A stretch of DNA of 56,212 nt from contig CANPBT010000008.1 in the NCBI GenBank assembly GCA_947572415.1, forward strand, positions 1-56,212. The letters run 5' to 3'. Under the pieces are notes generated by a model. That model searched no databases. It had not been told where the DNA came from and was given only the letters and a program-made list of their open reading frames with translations. Position numbers and translations under genes: made by a program. Origin of the DNA: an uncultured Clostridia bacterium (lineage in GTDB: Bacteria; Bacillota; Clostridia; Christensenellales; Borkfalkiaceae). This document shows positions 49,034 to 56,212 of the stretch, piece by piece (position 1 is the first letter of the stretch; each line of letters starts with the position of its first letter).

Positions 49034-49361
49034 AGATTGCATATTCTGCAAAATAGCGGCGGGCGAAATCCCTGCGGCAAAGCTTTACGAGGACGACAAG
49101 ATGCTCGTATTCAAGGATATCGAGCCAAAAGCAAAAGTTCATCTTCTGGCGATACCAAAAAACCATTTCGCTTCTCTTGCCGAAATGGACGAGGAAAGAA
49201 GCGAAACGGTGAAGTATATGCTCGAAAAAATCCCCGAAATAGCCGCAAAGTGCGGGCTTGAAAACGGCTACCGCCTTGTAATCAATCAGGGCGCGGACGC
49301 GGGGCAGACGGTATTTCATTTACATATGCACATATTAGGCGGGCAGACGCTGGACTGGTAA
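49020..49361 (+). CDS. HIT family nucleotide hydrolase (HinT-like)
   Basis: The histidine triad HLHMHILGG near the C-terminus and CIFCKIAAGEIPAAKLYED at the start identify a HinT-like purine nucleoside phosphoramidase of 113 residues. It overlaps the PrsW gene by 14 bases; a ribosome site AGGAGAG is within that gene's end. Confidence 0.93.
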   Translation: MKYDKDCIFCKIAAGEIPAAKLYEDDKMLVFKDIEPKAKVHLLAIPKNHFASLAEMDEERSETVKYMLEKIPEIAAKCGLENGYRLVINQGADAGQTVFHLHMHILGGQTLDW

Positions 49362-49372
49362 CGGGAGCTTCT

Positions 49373-50191
49373 ATGTTATACTTTCTTAAAAACAAATACT
49401 TGTCTGTTTCTGTAAATTCCGACGGCGGCAGCATGACGTCGTTAAAATATCTCGGCGAAGAACGGCTCTGGCAGGGCGGCGAAGCGTGGCGCGGGCAGGA
49501 CGTTGTTATTTTCCCCGTGATAGGTCATGCGGGCGAATACGAGGCGGAGGGGAAGATTTTCGCCCCGAAGTCGCACGGGGTCGCGAGGTACTCCGAGTTT
49601 GCGCTCGTCGATACGAGCACCGATAAGCTCACGCTCGAGCTTGCTTCGAATGCCGTTACGAAAAAGACATATCCGTACGACTTTCTGCTCACCGTGTCCT
49701 ACGCGCTCAAAAAAAATTCTGTGAAAATTACATATACCGTCCGTTCGAAATCGGGCGTGATACCCTTTTATGTCGGCGGTCATCCCGGACTTGCCGCCCC
49801 CGACGGCGAAGCCGTAATCGAGTTTGAAAACGAGGAAAACCCCACGTTGTACCCGCTCGACGGCGAGCCTGTCGCGCTTGAAAAATTCAGGCGATTTATT
49901 GCAAACAAACAGTTTTTCTCGGAGTGTAAAACCTTTCAGCTCGGCGGGCTTTCGGGTGGAAATATTTACGCTAAAACGTCGGACGGGTACGTTTATACTT
50001 TTAAATCCGACTGTCCCGTATTCGCTTTCTGGAGCAACGAGAGCAGCGGCGACTACGTCTGCATAGAGCCGTGGTGGGGAATAAACGACAGCCCCTTAAA
50101 CCCGAAAAAGCTTTCGGAAAAACCTTTTATTAACTTTGCGGACGAAAGCGGCAAAAGCTTTTCGTACACGCTTACGATAGATAAAAAATAA
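49373..50191 (+). CDS. Aldose 1-epimerase family protein (LacX-like)
   Basis: The 272-residue protein has the galactose mutarotase fold, with LWQGGEAWRGQDVVIFPVIG and the conserved HSHG-type residue in KSHGVARYSEF, GGHPG and a late glutamate in CIEPWWG. This pattern matches LacX-type epimerases rather than GalM. The sugar is unknown. It is the last gene of the prmA operon and has a GGGAG site. Confidence 0.85.
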   Translation: MLYFLKNKYLSVSVNSDGGSMTSLKYLGEERLWQGGEAWRGQDVVIFPVIGHAGEYEAEGKIFAPKSHGVARYSEFALVDTSTDKLTLELASNAVTKKTYPYDFLLTVSYALKKNSVKITYTVRSKSGVIPFYVGGHPGLAAPDGEAVIEFENEENPTLYPLDGEPVALEKFRRFIANKQFFSECKTFQLGGLSGGNIYAKTSDGYVYTFKSDCPVFAFWSNESSGDYVCIEPWWGINDSPLNPKKLSEKPFINFADESGKSFSYTLTIDKK

Positions 50192-50230
50192 ACCAACGCC
50201 CCGTCTTTTAAGGACGGGGCGTTGGTTTTT
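50192..50230. terminator. Bidirectional terminator
   Basis: Perfect 14-base-pair stem (50192-50205 with 50213-50226, loop TTTTAAG), with T runs on both strands, between the epimerase gene and the convergent CmpB-like gene. Confidence 0.9.
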
Positions 50231-50891
50231 ACCTGAGTACTATCCTCCAAAGCATAACGGCTTCGTGGTTGAACATAATCTGAACGATAAGCGACAGCAT
50301 GTCCAGCATTATCAGCGTGCCTAATGTGCTAACTATGATTTTAGCCGCGTTAAACGGTATTTTATTTTGCGTAAATTTCAGGAGGGGAGTATGTACGAAT
50401 TTGAATAGAAGGTATACGCCCGTGCCGAAGCCGAACATAGGTATAACGCCCGTGTATTTTGTTATGTGCAGCGGCATTTCGGAGTAATCCCACAGCATAA
50501 CGCCGAAAGCCTTGTCCCATAAAAGCCCTACGCCGAGCTCGCCCAAAAACACCATCGAGCAGCAAATTACGTAAGTAAGCGCGTTTGAAGCGATTTTGCT
50601 TTTAAGCGTGCTTTTTTTGAACAGCCGCTTGCCGAACACGGCAAGGTTGTCCGCGCTACCCAAAAGGATATGCAACGCAAACGGTATAAACGCATAAGCC
50701 GATATAAACGGCAACGTATGAAAGCGGGCGTCTATCACGCCGTCCGTAATCGCCTTGAACGTATTTTCGGTTATCCAACCCGCAAATGCGGTAAGTATGC
50801 CCAGAATTCCCAGATATACAAATTCGACGCCGAATACGGTAAACCGTTCCCGTTCGGCGGCTGTGCTTACAACAGTGTTTTCCGCAGTCAT
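50229..50891 (-). CDS. CmpB-like (putative ABC transporter type IV) membrane protein
   Basis: The 220-residue protein has about six membrane segments and the family features AGWITENTFK near the first segment and FLGELGVGLLWDKAFGVMLWDYSEMP later, as in the ABC_trans_CmpB family (PF06541), whose role is not established. The ribosome site AAGGAGG is ideal. It is preceded by an array of ten GTTTAYA-like repeats on its coding strand, with a TATAAT placed inside the promoter-proximal unit, so expression is probably under strong specific control. Confidence 0.75.
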   Translation of the reverse strand: MTAENTVVSTAAERERFTVFGVEFVYLGILGILTAFAGWITENTFKAITDGVIDARFHTLPFISAYAFIPFALHILLGSADNLAVFGKRLFKKSTLKSKIASNALTYVICCSMVFLGELGVGLLWDKAFGVMLWDYSEMPLHITKYTGVIPMFGFGTGVYLLFKFVHTPLLKFTQNKIPFNAAKIIVSTLGTLIMLDMLSLIVQIMFNHEAVMLWRIVLR

Positions 50892-50915
50892 AACAAACCT
50901 CCTTTATATAACTCT

Positions 50916-51045
50916 ATTATAAACGAGCAATATAAACGAAGTGTAAACCGAATGTAAACTAAATGTAAACTTATTGTAACATAATGTAAACGAAGATTTA
51001 CATTATGTAAACCCGATTGTAAACAAAAGTTGACAAAATGTAAAC
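50916..51045 (-). promoter_or_regulatory. Array of GTTTACA direct repeats upstream of the CmpB-like gene
   Basis: Plus-strand TGTAAAC begins at 50942, 50953, 50964, 50985, 51006, 51018 and 51039; a TGTAAC variant is at 50975 and TATAAAC at 50918 and 50931. Steps are 11, 11, 11, 10 and then about 21, 12 and 21. On the minus strand a -10 TATAAT (50921-50916) lies in the unit nearest the gene and no -35 is present, suggesting activator-dependent transcription. One inverted unit (TTTACAT, 50997-51003) interrupts the series. The array fills the whole gap to the WYL regulator. Confidence 0.75.
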
Positions 51046-51046
51046 A

Positions 51047-51967
51047 TTAGTTGTCATCGCATATTTTTTTCGCGGCAGCCTTCACCTTTTGCCGCAGTTC
51101 CGGCGGGTCGAGGACTTTTACCGCCCCGCCGAAGCTAAGTATTTTATTTACCAGCCCGCCGTCGTCGGGCAGCGTTACCCGCGCAGTAAAGGCGTTGCCC
51201 TGCGGCTCGATATTGTCTATGCCGAGCCATTCTTCTACGTCCGCGAGAGAGCGCTTTTCAATCCCCAAAGTAACGTCGGTAAGCGCGTCGCCGCCGTAGC
51301 CGAATTTGAGGTCTAGCTTGTCGCGGTCGAAATTCTGTTTTTCGAACGTCTTGCCGGTGAATGATGCGTTCTTTATCCTGCCTATTTTAAAGGTGCGGAA
51401 GGTCTGCTTTGTATGGCAGAAGGCGTATACATACCACACGTTCTGCTTGAATATGAGCACGTGCGGGTCGATTACTCTTTTGCTGTGTTCGCCGCTCCGT
51501 GAAATGTAGTCTATCATTATGCTTTTGCATTCGTTTACCGCGCTTTCGCAAACCCGCATTTTTTCGGAAAACTTTTTGCTGTCGCCCCACGTTCCGCCGT
51601 CGACTATAATGTTGCCGCTCACCGACAGCTCGCGCAGTTCGCTCTTTTGCTGCCTTTGAATCTTTTCTATCGCAGAGGTCAGGTTGTCGTCGTTAATCTG
51701 TCCGCTCATGGCTTTCAGCGCGTTCAGCGTCGCGGAATATTCGCCGCGGGTGAAATAGCCGTAGGGCAGGCGGTAGGTGTCGGCAATGGCAAATCCGCCG
51801 TATCTGCCGCGCGTGCAGTTTACAGGCACGCCGCATACGTTCAGCTCCTCGATATAGCGGTACACGCTGCGCGGCGAAATTTCGTATCGGTCTGCAATCT
51901 CGTTTGCCGTCAGCTTGCGTTTCGACAATAAAGTCATCATAATTTCAATCATAATTTTATATTTCAT
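51047..51967 (-). CDS. HTH-WYL transcriptional regulator
   Basis: I start at the ATG at 51967 (306 residues), which has GAGG eight bases upstream; the frame is open slightly further back. Residues 1-60 are a winged helix-turn-helix of the DeoR/HTH_11 type (LTANEIADRYEISPRSVYRYIEEL). A WYL domain with the core NVWYVYAFCHTKQTFRTFKIGRI follows, then a WCX-like C-terminal region. Such regulators respond to ligands including nucleic acids or nucleotides. Its stop codon abuts the repeat array ahead of the CmpB-like gene, its probable target. Confidence 0.88.
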   Translation of the reverse strand: MKYKIMIEIMMTLLSKRKLTANEIADRYEISPRSVYRYIEELNVCGVPVNCTRGRYGGFAIADTYRLPYGYFTRGEYSATLNALKAMSGQINDDNLTSAIEKIQRQQKSELRELSVSGNIIVDGGTWGDSKKFSEKMRVCESAVNECKSIMIDYISRSGEHSKRVIDPHVLIFKQNVWYVYAFCHTKQTFRTFKIGRIKNASFTGKTFEKQNFDRDKLDLKFGYGGDALTDVTLGIEKRSLADVEEWLGIDNIEPQGNAFTARVTLPDDGGLVNKILSFGGAVKVLDPPELRQKVKAAAKKICDDN

Positions 51968-52070
51968 AAAAAGCCTCGTATACACCGGAATATTTTTTGT
52001 CAATAAAAAATAATATAAACCGTTAAAATTTTTTTTAAAAAACCCAAATTTATTTTATCATATATGACTA

Positions 52071-52101
52071 TTGCTGTCAAGTTATTGTGGTAAAATATAA
52101 T
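52071..52101 (+). promoter_or_regulatory. Promoter of the small 64-residue gene
   Basis: TATAAT (52096-52101) with TTGCTG (52071-52076) at a long 19-base spacing; an overlapping TGGTAAAAT (52088-52096) could also serve as extended -10. Confidence 0.5.
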
Positions 52102-52125
52102 CGTAAAATAAAGGAGGACGAAATT

Positions 52126-52320
52126 ATGACTTTTACGGCTTATATCGAAAGACAGAAAAGGATAATAAGGGACAGGCACGAGGGCGAAACTTTTCTTATA
52201 AATAAGGGCGAAGTAATCGCGCTTACCGAAACCGACAGAATATTTTACGATCTGAACTCTCTGAAAGGGCTTAACACCGACGAAAGGCTGAGCGTGCGCC
52301 GCAGCAAGGCGCACGCCTGA
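52126..52320 (+). CDS. Small charged protein of unknown function
   Basis: The ATG at 52126 has a perfect AAGGAGG nine bases upstream, giving 64 residues. The protein is rich in Arg, Lys, Glu and Asp, with no membrane segment or cysteine, and ends in RRSKAHA. I recognise no family. The good ribosome site, promoter-like sequence and following terminator support a real gene that stands alone between two minus-strand operons. Confidence 0.7.
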   Translation: MTFTAYIERQKRIIRDRHEGETFLINKGEVIALTETDRIFYDLNSLKGLNTDERLSVRRSKAHA

Positions 52321-52325
52321 AATTA

Positions 52326-52360
52326 ATGCGCCCGACCGTTTCGGTCGGGCGCATATTTTA
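52326..52360. terminator. Terminator between the small gene and the phosphohexomutase gene
   Basis: Perfect 13-base-pair stem (52326-52338 with 52342-52354, loop TTT) followed by ATTTTATTTA; it can serve both convergent genes. Confidence 0.85.
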
Positions 52361-52361
52361 T

Positions 52362-54083
52362 TTACTCTTTAATAAGTTCTTTTACAGCCGTCTGCATTTT
52401 TTCGAGCGCGGCTTCCGCGTCCGCCTTGTGGTGCGCCTTTACCGAGAAATAAATTTTGAGCTTGGGCTCGGTGCCGGAGGGGCGCACGCAGATAAAGCTT
52501 CCGTTTTCCAGCTCGTAATAAACGCAGTTGGTGAGGGGGGAGCCTATCGGCGAGGTTGCGCCGGTGGCGACGTCGGTTTTAATATTCTTCGAATAATCGC
52601 GCACGGTGGCAACGTCGTAGATGTCGAATTTTTTGACGGGGTTTTCTTTGAGCCCGTCTACGACCGCGTTCATATCCTTCATAGCGTTCAGCCCCTTGAA
52701 GGGTATTGAAATATTGCAGTCCAAAACATACCCGTACGTGTCGTAAATTTCATTGAGCCGCTGGTACACCGTCTTATTTATCGAGGCATAATAGCAAACC
52801 ATTTCCGCGCACAGCATCGAGGCTACTACGGCGTCTTTATCGCGCGCGTGCGTACCTCTGAGGTATCCGCAGCTCTCTTCGAAGCCGAACACGAAAGTAT
52901 TCGCGTGGTTCTTTTCCCACAGCTTGATTTTTTCGCCTATGAACTTGAAGCCGACGGGCACTTCGAAAAGCTCCACGCCGAACTGCCTGCATATCGACTT
53001 CGCCATGCCGGTAGTCACGAACGATTTAACGACGGCGGCGTTGGCGGGCAGCTGACCTTCGTCTTTAAGCCTCGTTAAGATATAGTCGAGAAGAAGTATG
53101 CCCACCTGATTCCCGCTCAGCGCCTCGAATTCGCCGGCGCCGTTTTTGACGGCGACGCCAAGTCTGTCGCTGTCCGGGTCGGTGCCGAAAACTACGGTCG
53201 CGCCTATTCTGTTTGCAAGCGCGATTCCCATAGCAAGCGTCTGCTTGAATTCGGGGTTGGGCACTTCCACCGTCGAAAAATCGGTGTCCTTTCCGGTCTG
53301 TTCTTCGACGACCGTGGCTTTGATGCCTATTTTTTTGAGTATTGTCGTTACTGGTATATAGCCCGAGCCGTGAACGGGAGTATATACAAGCTGTAAATCC
53401 TTTCCGCAGGCTTTAACCGCCTTTTTCGAAAGGGCGAGCTTTTTCAGCTCCTTATAATATTTTTTATCCACCTTGGGAGGTATAGGTTTTATAAACTTTT
53501 TAATCTGCTCGGCGGTGGGGGAGGGGATACCCAGATAGTCCTCCGTCTTTCTGATAAAGCCGACTACTGTTTCTGTGTCTTCGGGGCTCATCTGCGCGCC
53601 GTCCGCGCCGTAAACCTTGTAGCCGTTGTATTGTTTGGGGTTGTGCGAAGCCGTAACCATAACGCCCGCAACGGTATTGAGGCACCTTACCGCAAACGAC
53701 AGCATAGGCACGGGGTGCACGTCGCCGAAAAGGTGCGCTTTTATATTGTTTGCAGCAAGCACTTCGGCTGTCGCTTTCGCGAACTCGTCGCTTTTAAGCC
53801 TCGTATCGTACGATATCGCAACGCCGCGCTCCATAGCCTCTTCGCCCAGCGTTTTGATAAATTCGGCAAGCCCCTGCGTCGCGCGTCTTACGGTGTATAC
53901 GTTCATCATATTCGTGCCGTAGCCGATAATGCCGCGCATGCCGGCGGTCCCGAATTCGAGCTCGGCGCCGAACCTGTATTCGATTTCTTCTATATTATCT
54001 TTTACGCCCGCAAGCTCAGCCTTTGCTTCGGCGTTCAGTCTTGCGTCGTTTACCCACTTTTCGTAAAGTTCGGTGTAATTCAT
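52362..54083 (-). CDS. Phosphoglucomutase / phosphomannomutase (alpha-phosphohexomutase)
   Basis: The enzyme interconverts hexose 1- and 6-phosphates. The phosphoserine motif is TASHNPKQYNGYK, the metal loop DPDSDR, the sugar-binding loop GFEESCGYLRG and the phosphate loop RPSGTEPKLK. I start at the ATG at 54083 (573 residues), with GGAGAG six bases upstream; an in-frame TTG at 54095 is less likely. Length matches the PgcA group of Firmicutes, which makes glucose 1-phosphate for glycolipid and cell-wall glycans. Confidence 0.94.
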   Translation of the reverse strand: MNYTELYEKWVNDARLNAEAKAELAGVKDNIEEIEYRFGAELEFGTAGMRGIIGYGTNMMNVYTVRRATQGLAEFIKTLGEEAMERGVAISYDTRLKSDEFAKATAEVLAANNIKAHLFGDVHPVPMLSFAVRCLNTVAGVMVTASHNPKQYNGYKVYGADGAQMSPEDTETVVGFIRKTEDYLGIPSPTAEQIKKFIKPIPPKVDKKYYKELKKLALSKKAVKACGKDLQLVYTPVHGSGYIPVTTILKKIGIKATVVEEQTGKDTDFSTVEVPNPEFKQTLAMGIALANRIGATVVFGTDPDSDRLGVAVKNGAGEFEALSGNQVGILLLDYILTRLKDEGQLPANAAVVKSFVTTGMAKSICRQFGVELFEVPVGFKFIGEKIKLWEKNHANTFVFGFEESCGYLRGTHARDKDAVVASMLCAEMVCYYASINKTVYQRLNEIYDTYGYVLDCNISIPFKGLNAMKDMNAVVDGLKENPVKKFDIYDVATVRDYSKNIKTDVATGATSPIGSPLTNCVYYELENGSFICVRPSGTEPKLKIYFSVKAHHKADAEAALEKMQTAVKELIKE

Positions 54084-54111
54084 AACACTCTCCAAATAAT
54101 TTACTACTAAT

Positions 54112-54151
54112 AGTATATAATAAAAACTTTCCTCTGTAAAGGGGAAAGTTT
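54112..54151 (-). promoter_or_regulatory. Phosphohexomutase promoter lying inside the upstream terminator
   Basis: Minus strand: TTTACA (54140-54135), 17 bases, TATACT (54117-54112). The same stretch holds a nine-base-pair terminator stem (54124-54132 with 54143-54151, T run to its 3' side) for the membrane protein gene ending at 54180. The -35 box falls in the hairpin loop. Confidence 0.65.
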
Positions 54152-54179
54152 AAAATTTTTCGTTTTTTTTAAGTTTTTT

Positions 54180-55148
54180 TCATTCACCCTTGAAAAATTC
54201 CTCGCGGGTTAACACTTTTTCTTTTTCGGGTTTTATTATCGTGTTTTTATCGATAAAATATTTCAGCTCCTCTCTGTCGTAGTAATTTACGAATTCGAAG
54301 CAGACGAGGATAATATAGCTTGCGGGGATAGTGATAAGCGCCGCCGCGCCGAAAGTGAATATTACCCCGCCGACGTTTGCCGCGATAATCAGAAGACATA
54401 ACACCACGAAGTTCGACATTACCTCGAATGTATGCTTGCCGCTCCTCGAAAAGGAATTTATTATGGCCTGCTTCTGCCCGTTCTTGCCGCGGATAAGCGC
54501 GGGCAGCCAGTCGGAGGTGAACGTCATTTTTACGCAGACGATGAAAATTACCGCGGTTACGAACATAAATATCTGTAAAGGGATTATTACGAACGGCAGC
54601 ATGGCAATCAGTCTGAATACGATTACGTACGCGCAGAAATAGCATATTGCGTCGTATATTAAAGACAGGGGTGAGTAGATAAGGCTGTATAAAGCGGCGG
54701 GTTTGAGGTTGCGTATAAGCGTTACCATAAAAGGCGAATGAGCGCGGAGGGCCATTTTATCGTTTATGACAGCTGCCGCGGCATAGTTGCCCAGCCCCGA
54801 AAAGAATTTCGAAACAAGGTAGACCGCGCCTACGCCTACAAAGCCCCACGCAATATTCGCGCGGTTATCGGCAATGAGCCGCAAAAGCGCTTCGAACGCT
54901 TCCTTTATCCTCTGCGTAGCTTCGGCAATTTCGGTATTTCTGCCGTTTACAAGGTCGATAAGGAAATCCTTAACGCCGTTCATCAGGTTCGCAAAATCCG
55001 CCGACCCGGTAAGCCCGTTGACGAACGGGTACAGTATCGCCGTATAAAGGCAGGCGGTAATCACCCCTATAACCAGTCTGTACAAAAGCTGTTTATAGGT
55101 TACCGAAAAGTTGTCGATAAGTACGTTGAACGTGTGTTTGAATTTCAT
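54180..55148 (-). CDS. Multi-pass membrane protein of unknown function
   Basis: The 322-residue protein has about six membrane segments in pairs (near residues 22-45, 97-117, 152-175, 180-208, 243-265 and 268-290) and a charged C-terminal tail with KPEKEKVLTREEFFKGE. I do not recognise a family. It starts two bases after the metallophosphoesterase stop, and is the last gene of the rdgB operon. Confidence 0.7.
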   Translation of the reverse strand: MKFKHTFNVLIDNFSVTYKQLLYRLVIGVITACLYTAILYPFVNGLTGSADFANLMNGVKDFLIDLVNGRNTEIAEATQRIKEAFEALLRLIADNRANIAWGFVGVGAVYLVSKFFSGLGNYAAAAVINDKMALRAHSPFMVTLIRNLKPAALYSLIYSPLSLIYDAICYFCAYVIVFRLIAMLPFVIIPLQIFMFVTAVIFIVCVKMTFTSDWLPALIRGKNGQKQAIINSFSRSGKHTFEVMSNFVVLCLLIIAANVGGVIFTFGAAALITIPASYIILVCFEFVNYYDREELKYFIDKNTIIKPEKEKVLTREEFFKGE

Positions 55149-55150
55149 AA

Positions 55151-55624
55151 TTAATTTATTCCGACATGTTTATATGTGAATTTATCTCCGTTGACAACGA
55201 GATATAAATAACTCTTTTCGCCGAACCGCGAAAGCGAACCGGGGTTCAAAAGCGTGACGCCGTCGATTAAGTCCTCGCGCGCTTCGTGCGTGTGTCCGTA
55301 CAGCGCGATATCGCAACCCAGCTCTTTCGCGCGGGCGGCAAGCCTTGCAAGCGTTGTCTTGACCGAATAGTTGTGCCCGTGGCATGCGAATATTTTTACG
55401 CCCTCGACGCAGATTACGCACTCGTCCTCGCCGAATTTCGAGTATAAATCGCAGTTGCCGTTTAAAAGGGTGGTTTTTGCGGGATAGCGTTTTCTTATAA
55501 CGCTCCCGTCGGAAGAGGTGTCGCCCAGATGTATTATATAATCGTTTTCCGAAAAAATTCCGTCAAGGTCGCCGAGCGCCTTAGTGTTGCCGTGCGTGTC
55601 GGATAAGACTATACACGTTTTCAT
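55151..55624 (-). CDS. YfcE/MJ0936-type metallophosphoesterase
   Basis: The metal-binding motifs are in order: SDTHGN (residues 8-13), LGDTSSDG, NGNCD, CHGHNYS and GHTHEA. The 157-residue size matches the small YfcE-like phosphodiesterases that hydrolyse model phosphodiesters; the natural substrate is uncertain. The gene begins one base after the rdgB stop, an arrangement common in Firmicutes. Confidence 0.9.
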   Translation of the reverse strand: MKTCIVLSDTHGNTKALGDLDGIFSENDYIIHLGDTSSDGSVIRKRYPAKTTLLNGNCDLYSKFGEDECVICVEGVKIFACHGHNYSVKTTLARLAARAKELGCDIALYGHTHEAREDLIDGVTLLNPGSLSRFGEKSYLYLVVNGDKFTYKHVGIN

Positions 55625-55625
55625 A

Positions 55626-56204
55626 TCAGTCCTCTTTCAGCTTCGCAGACAAATCGCACAGTGCGCGGTAACGGTGCGAGACCTTGTTTTTTTCTTCCGC
55701 GCTTGCAAGCCCGAAGCTCTTTTGGATATCGTCGGAGTAGAATATGCAGTCGTAGCCGAATCCGTTCGAACCTGTGTCCTCGAAAAGAATTTGTCCGTGC
55801 GTTTCGCCCTCGCCGAAATACTTCGTGCCGTCGGGGAGGTACAGGCATACCGCGCTCGTAAAGTGCGCGTTTCGGCTGCTTGCATTTTCAAGCTTTTCAA
55901 GCAAAAGCTTTCTGTTCGCCGCGTCGCCGCCGCCGGAAAACCTCGCGGAGTACACGCCGGGCGCGCCGCCGAGCGCGTCTACGCACAGCCCCGAGTCGTC
56001 CGCGAGCGCGGGCACGCAAAATTTTTCGGCTATGAATTTTGCCTTTATTTCAGCGTTTTCCTTAAAGGTTACGCCCGTTTCGGGTATGTCGCCGTCAAAG
56101 CCGAGGCTCTGCATAGGCATAATTTCCGTATCCGAAAATATCTGTTTTATTTCCCGTATTTTATTCGCGTTGCCGCTCGCAACGACAATTTTTTTAAGTT
56201 TCAT
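55626..56204 (-). CDS. rdgB: XTP/dITP diphosphatase (RdgB/HAM1)
   Basis: This enzyme removes pyrophosphate from dITP, XTP and other abnormal purine triphosphates. Motifs: VASGNANKIREI near the N-terminus, ETGVTFKENAEIKA, LADDSGLCVDALGGAPGVYSAR in two parts, and FGYDCIF with SHRYRA at the C-terminus. The 192-residue length is normal. Only eight bases lie between the start codon and the window edge, so its ribosome site cannot be judged; an upstream gene may be co-transcribed. Confidence 0.94.
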   Translation of the reverse strand: MKLKKIVVASGNANKIREIKQIFSDTEIMPMQSLGFDGDIPETGVTFKENAEIKAKFIAEKFCVPALADDSGLCVDALGGAPGVYSARFSGGGDAANRKLLLEKLENASSRNAHFTSAVCLYLPDGTKYFGEGETHGQILFEDTGSNGFGYDCIFYSDDIQKSFGLASAEEKNKVSHRYRALCDLSAKLKED

Positions 56205-56212
56205 ATATATTA

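Overview
The window is a gene-dense stretch (about 55 protein genes, few gaps over 200 bases) of a chromosome that looks like an uncultured, spore-forming member of the Clostridia (Bacillota). Support comes from a sigma-G type sporulation factor, YlmC/YmxH, YlbJ, a PdaB-like deacetylase, a PrsW-type protease, the rsmD-coaD-ylbJ-ylbK neighbourhood known from Bacillus, and mostly strong AGGAGG ribosome binding sites. The order or family cannot be fixed from the sequence. I saw no rRNA, tRNA, CRISPR array, phage or transposase gene, so this is core chromosome with small non-coding repeats scattered in it.

Layout. 1-2.5 kb: broken start of sigG, a lone Hpt protein, a small coiled-coil protein, CvpA, and YlmC. 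2.6-5.9 kb (minus strand): response regulator, ABC ATPase, ABC permease and histidine kinase, with a four-unit direct-repeat operator inside the operon. 6.1-7.2 kb (minus): DUF421 and DUF4363 pair. 7.3-10 kb: folate operon folC-folP-folB/folK fusion. 10.1-13.3 kb: Ppx/GppA phosphatase, Maf, MreB-like actin. 13.3-14 kb (minus): YwaF/TMEM164-like membrane protein. 14.1-17.3 kb: lepA, a one-domain MGMT protein, hemW. 17.4-18.7 kb: a lipoprotein (minus) and an anchored protein. 18.7-22.9 kb: guaB, guaA, aldo/keto reductase. 22.9-26.2 kb: membrane protein, bioY, alr, 5-formyl-THF cyclo-ligase. 26.2-31.4 kb: rsmD, coaD, DAHP synthase, ylbJ (minus), patatin YlbK, rarA. 31.6-33 kb: polysaccharide deacetylase and a tandem-OB SSB-like protein. 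33.3-36 kb (minus): rqcP, ispDF, radA. 36.4-44.5 kb: rpoB, rpoC and a small protein. 44.6-50.2 kb: prmA-rsmE-mtaB-prsW-hinT-LacX-like epimerase. 50.2-52 kb (minus): WYL regulator, a long GTTTACA repeat array, CmpB-like membrane protein. 52-56.2 kb: small protein, phosphohexomutase, membrane protein, metallophosphoesterase, RdgB.

The most unusual signals are non-coding. (1) Two roughly 100-base structured repeats lie on either side of guaA; their stems differ by compensating base changes while the bulges are conserved. (2) An array of ten TRTAAAC-like units, mostly one helical turn apart, fills the gap between a WYL regulator and a CmpB-like gene. (3) TTTACC direct repeats sit inside the two-component/ABC operon. 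(4) lepA, prmA and probably alr have a -10 box just before the start codon and no Shine-Dalgarno, which suggests leaderless mRNAs. (5) A hairpin repeat family is present as three half-copies, one of which supplies the ribosome binding site of the aldo/keto reductase. (6) The 3' end plus terminator of ylmC has a second copy 3.6 kb away with the hairpin loop inverted. The rpoBC operon stands alone, without its usual ribosomal-protein neighbours, and RpoB has an unusual rifampicin-pocket sequence.
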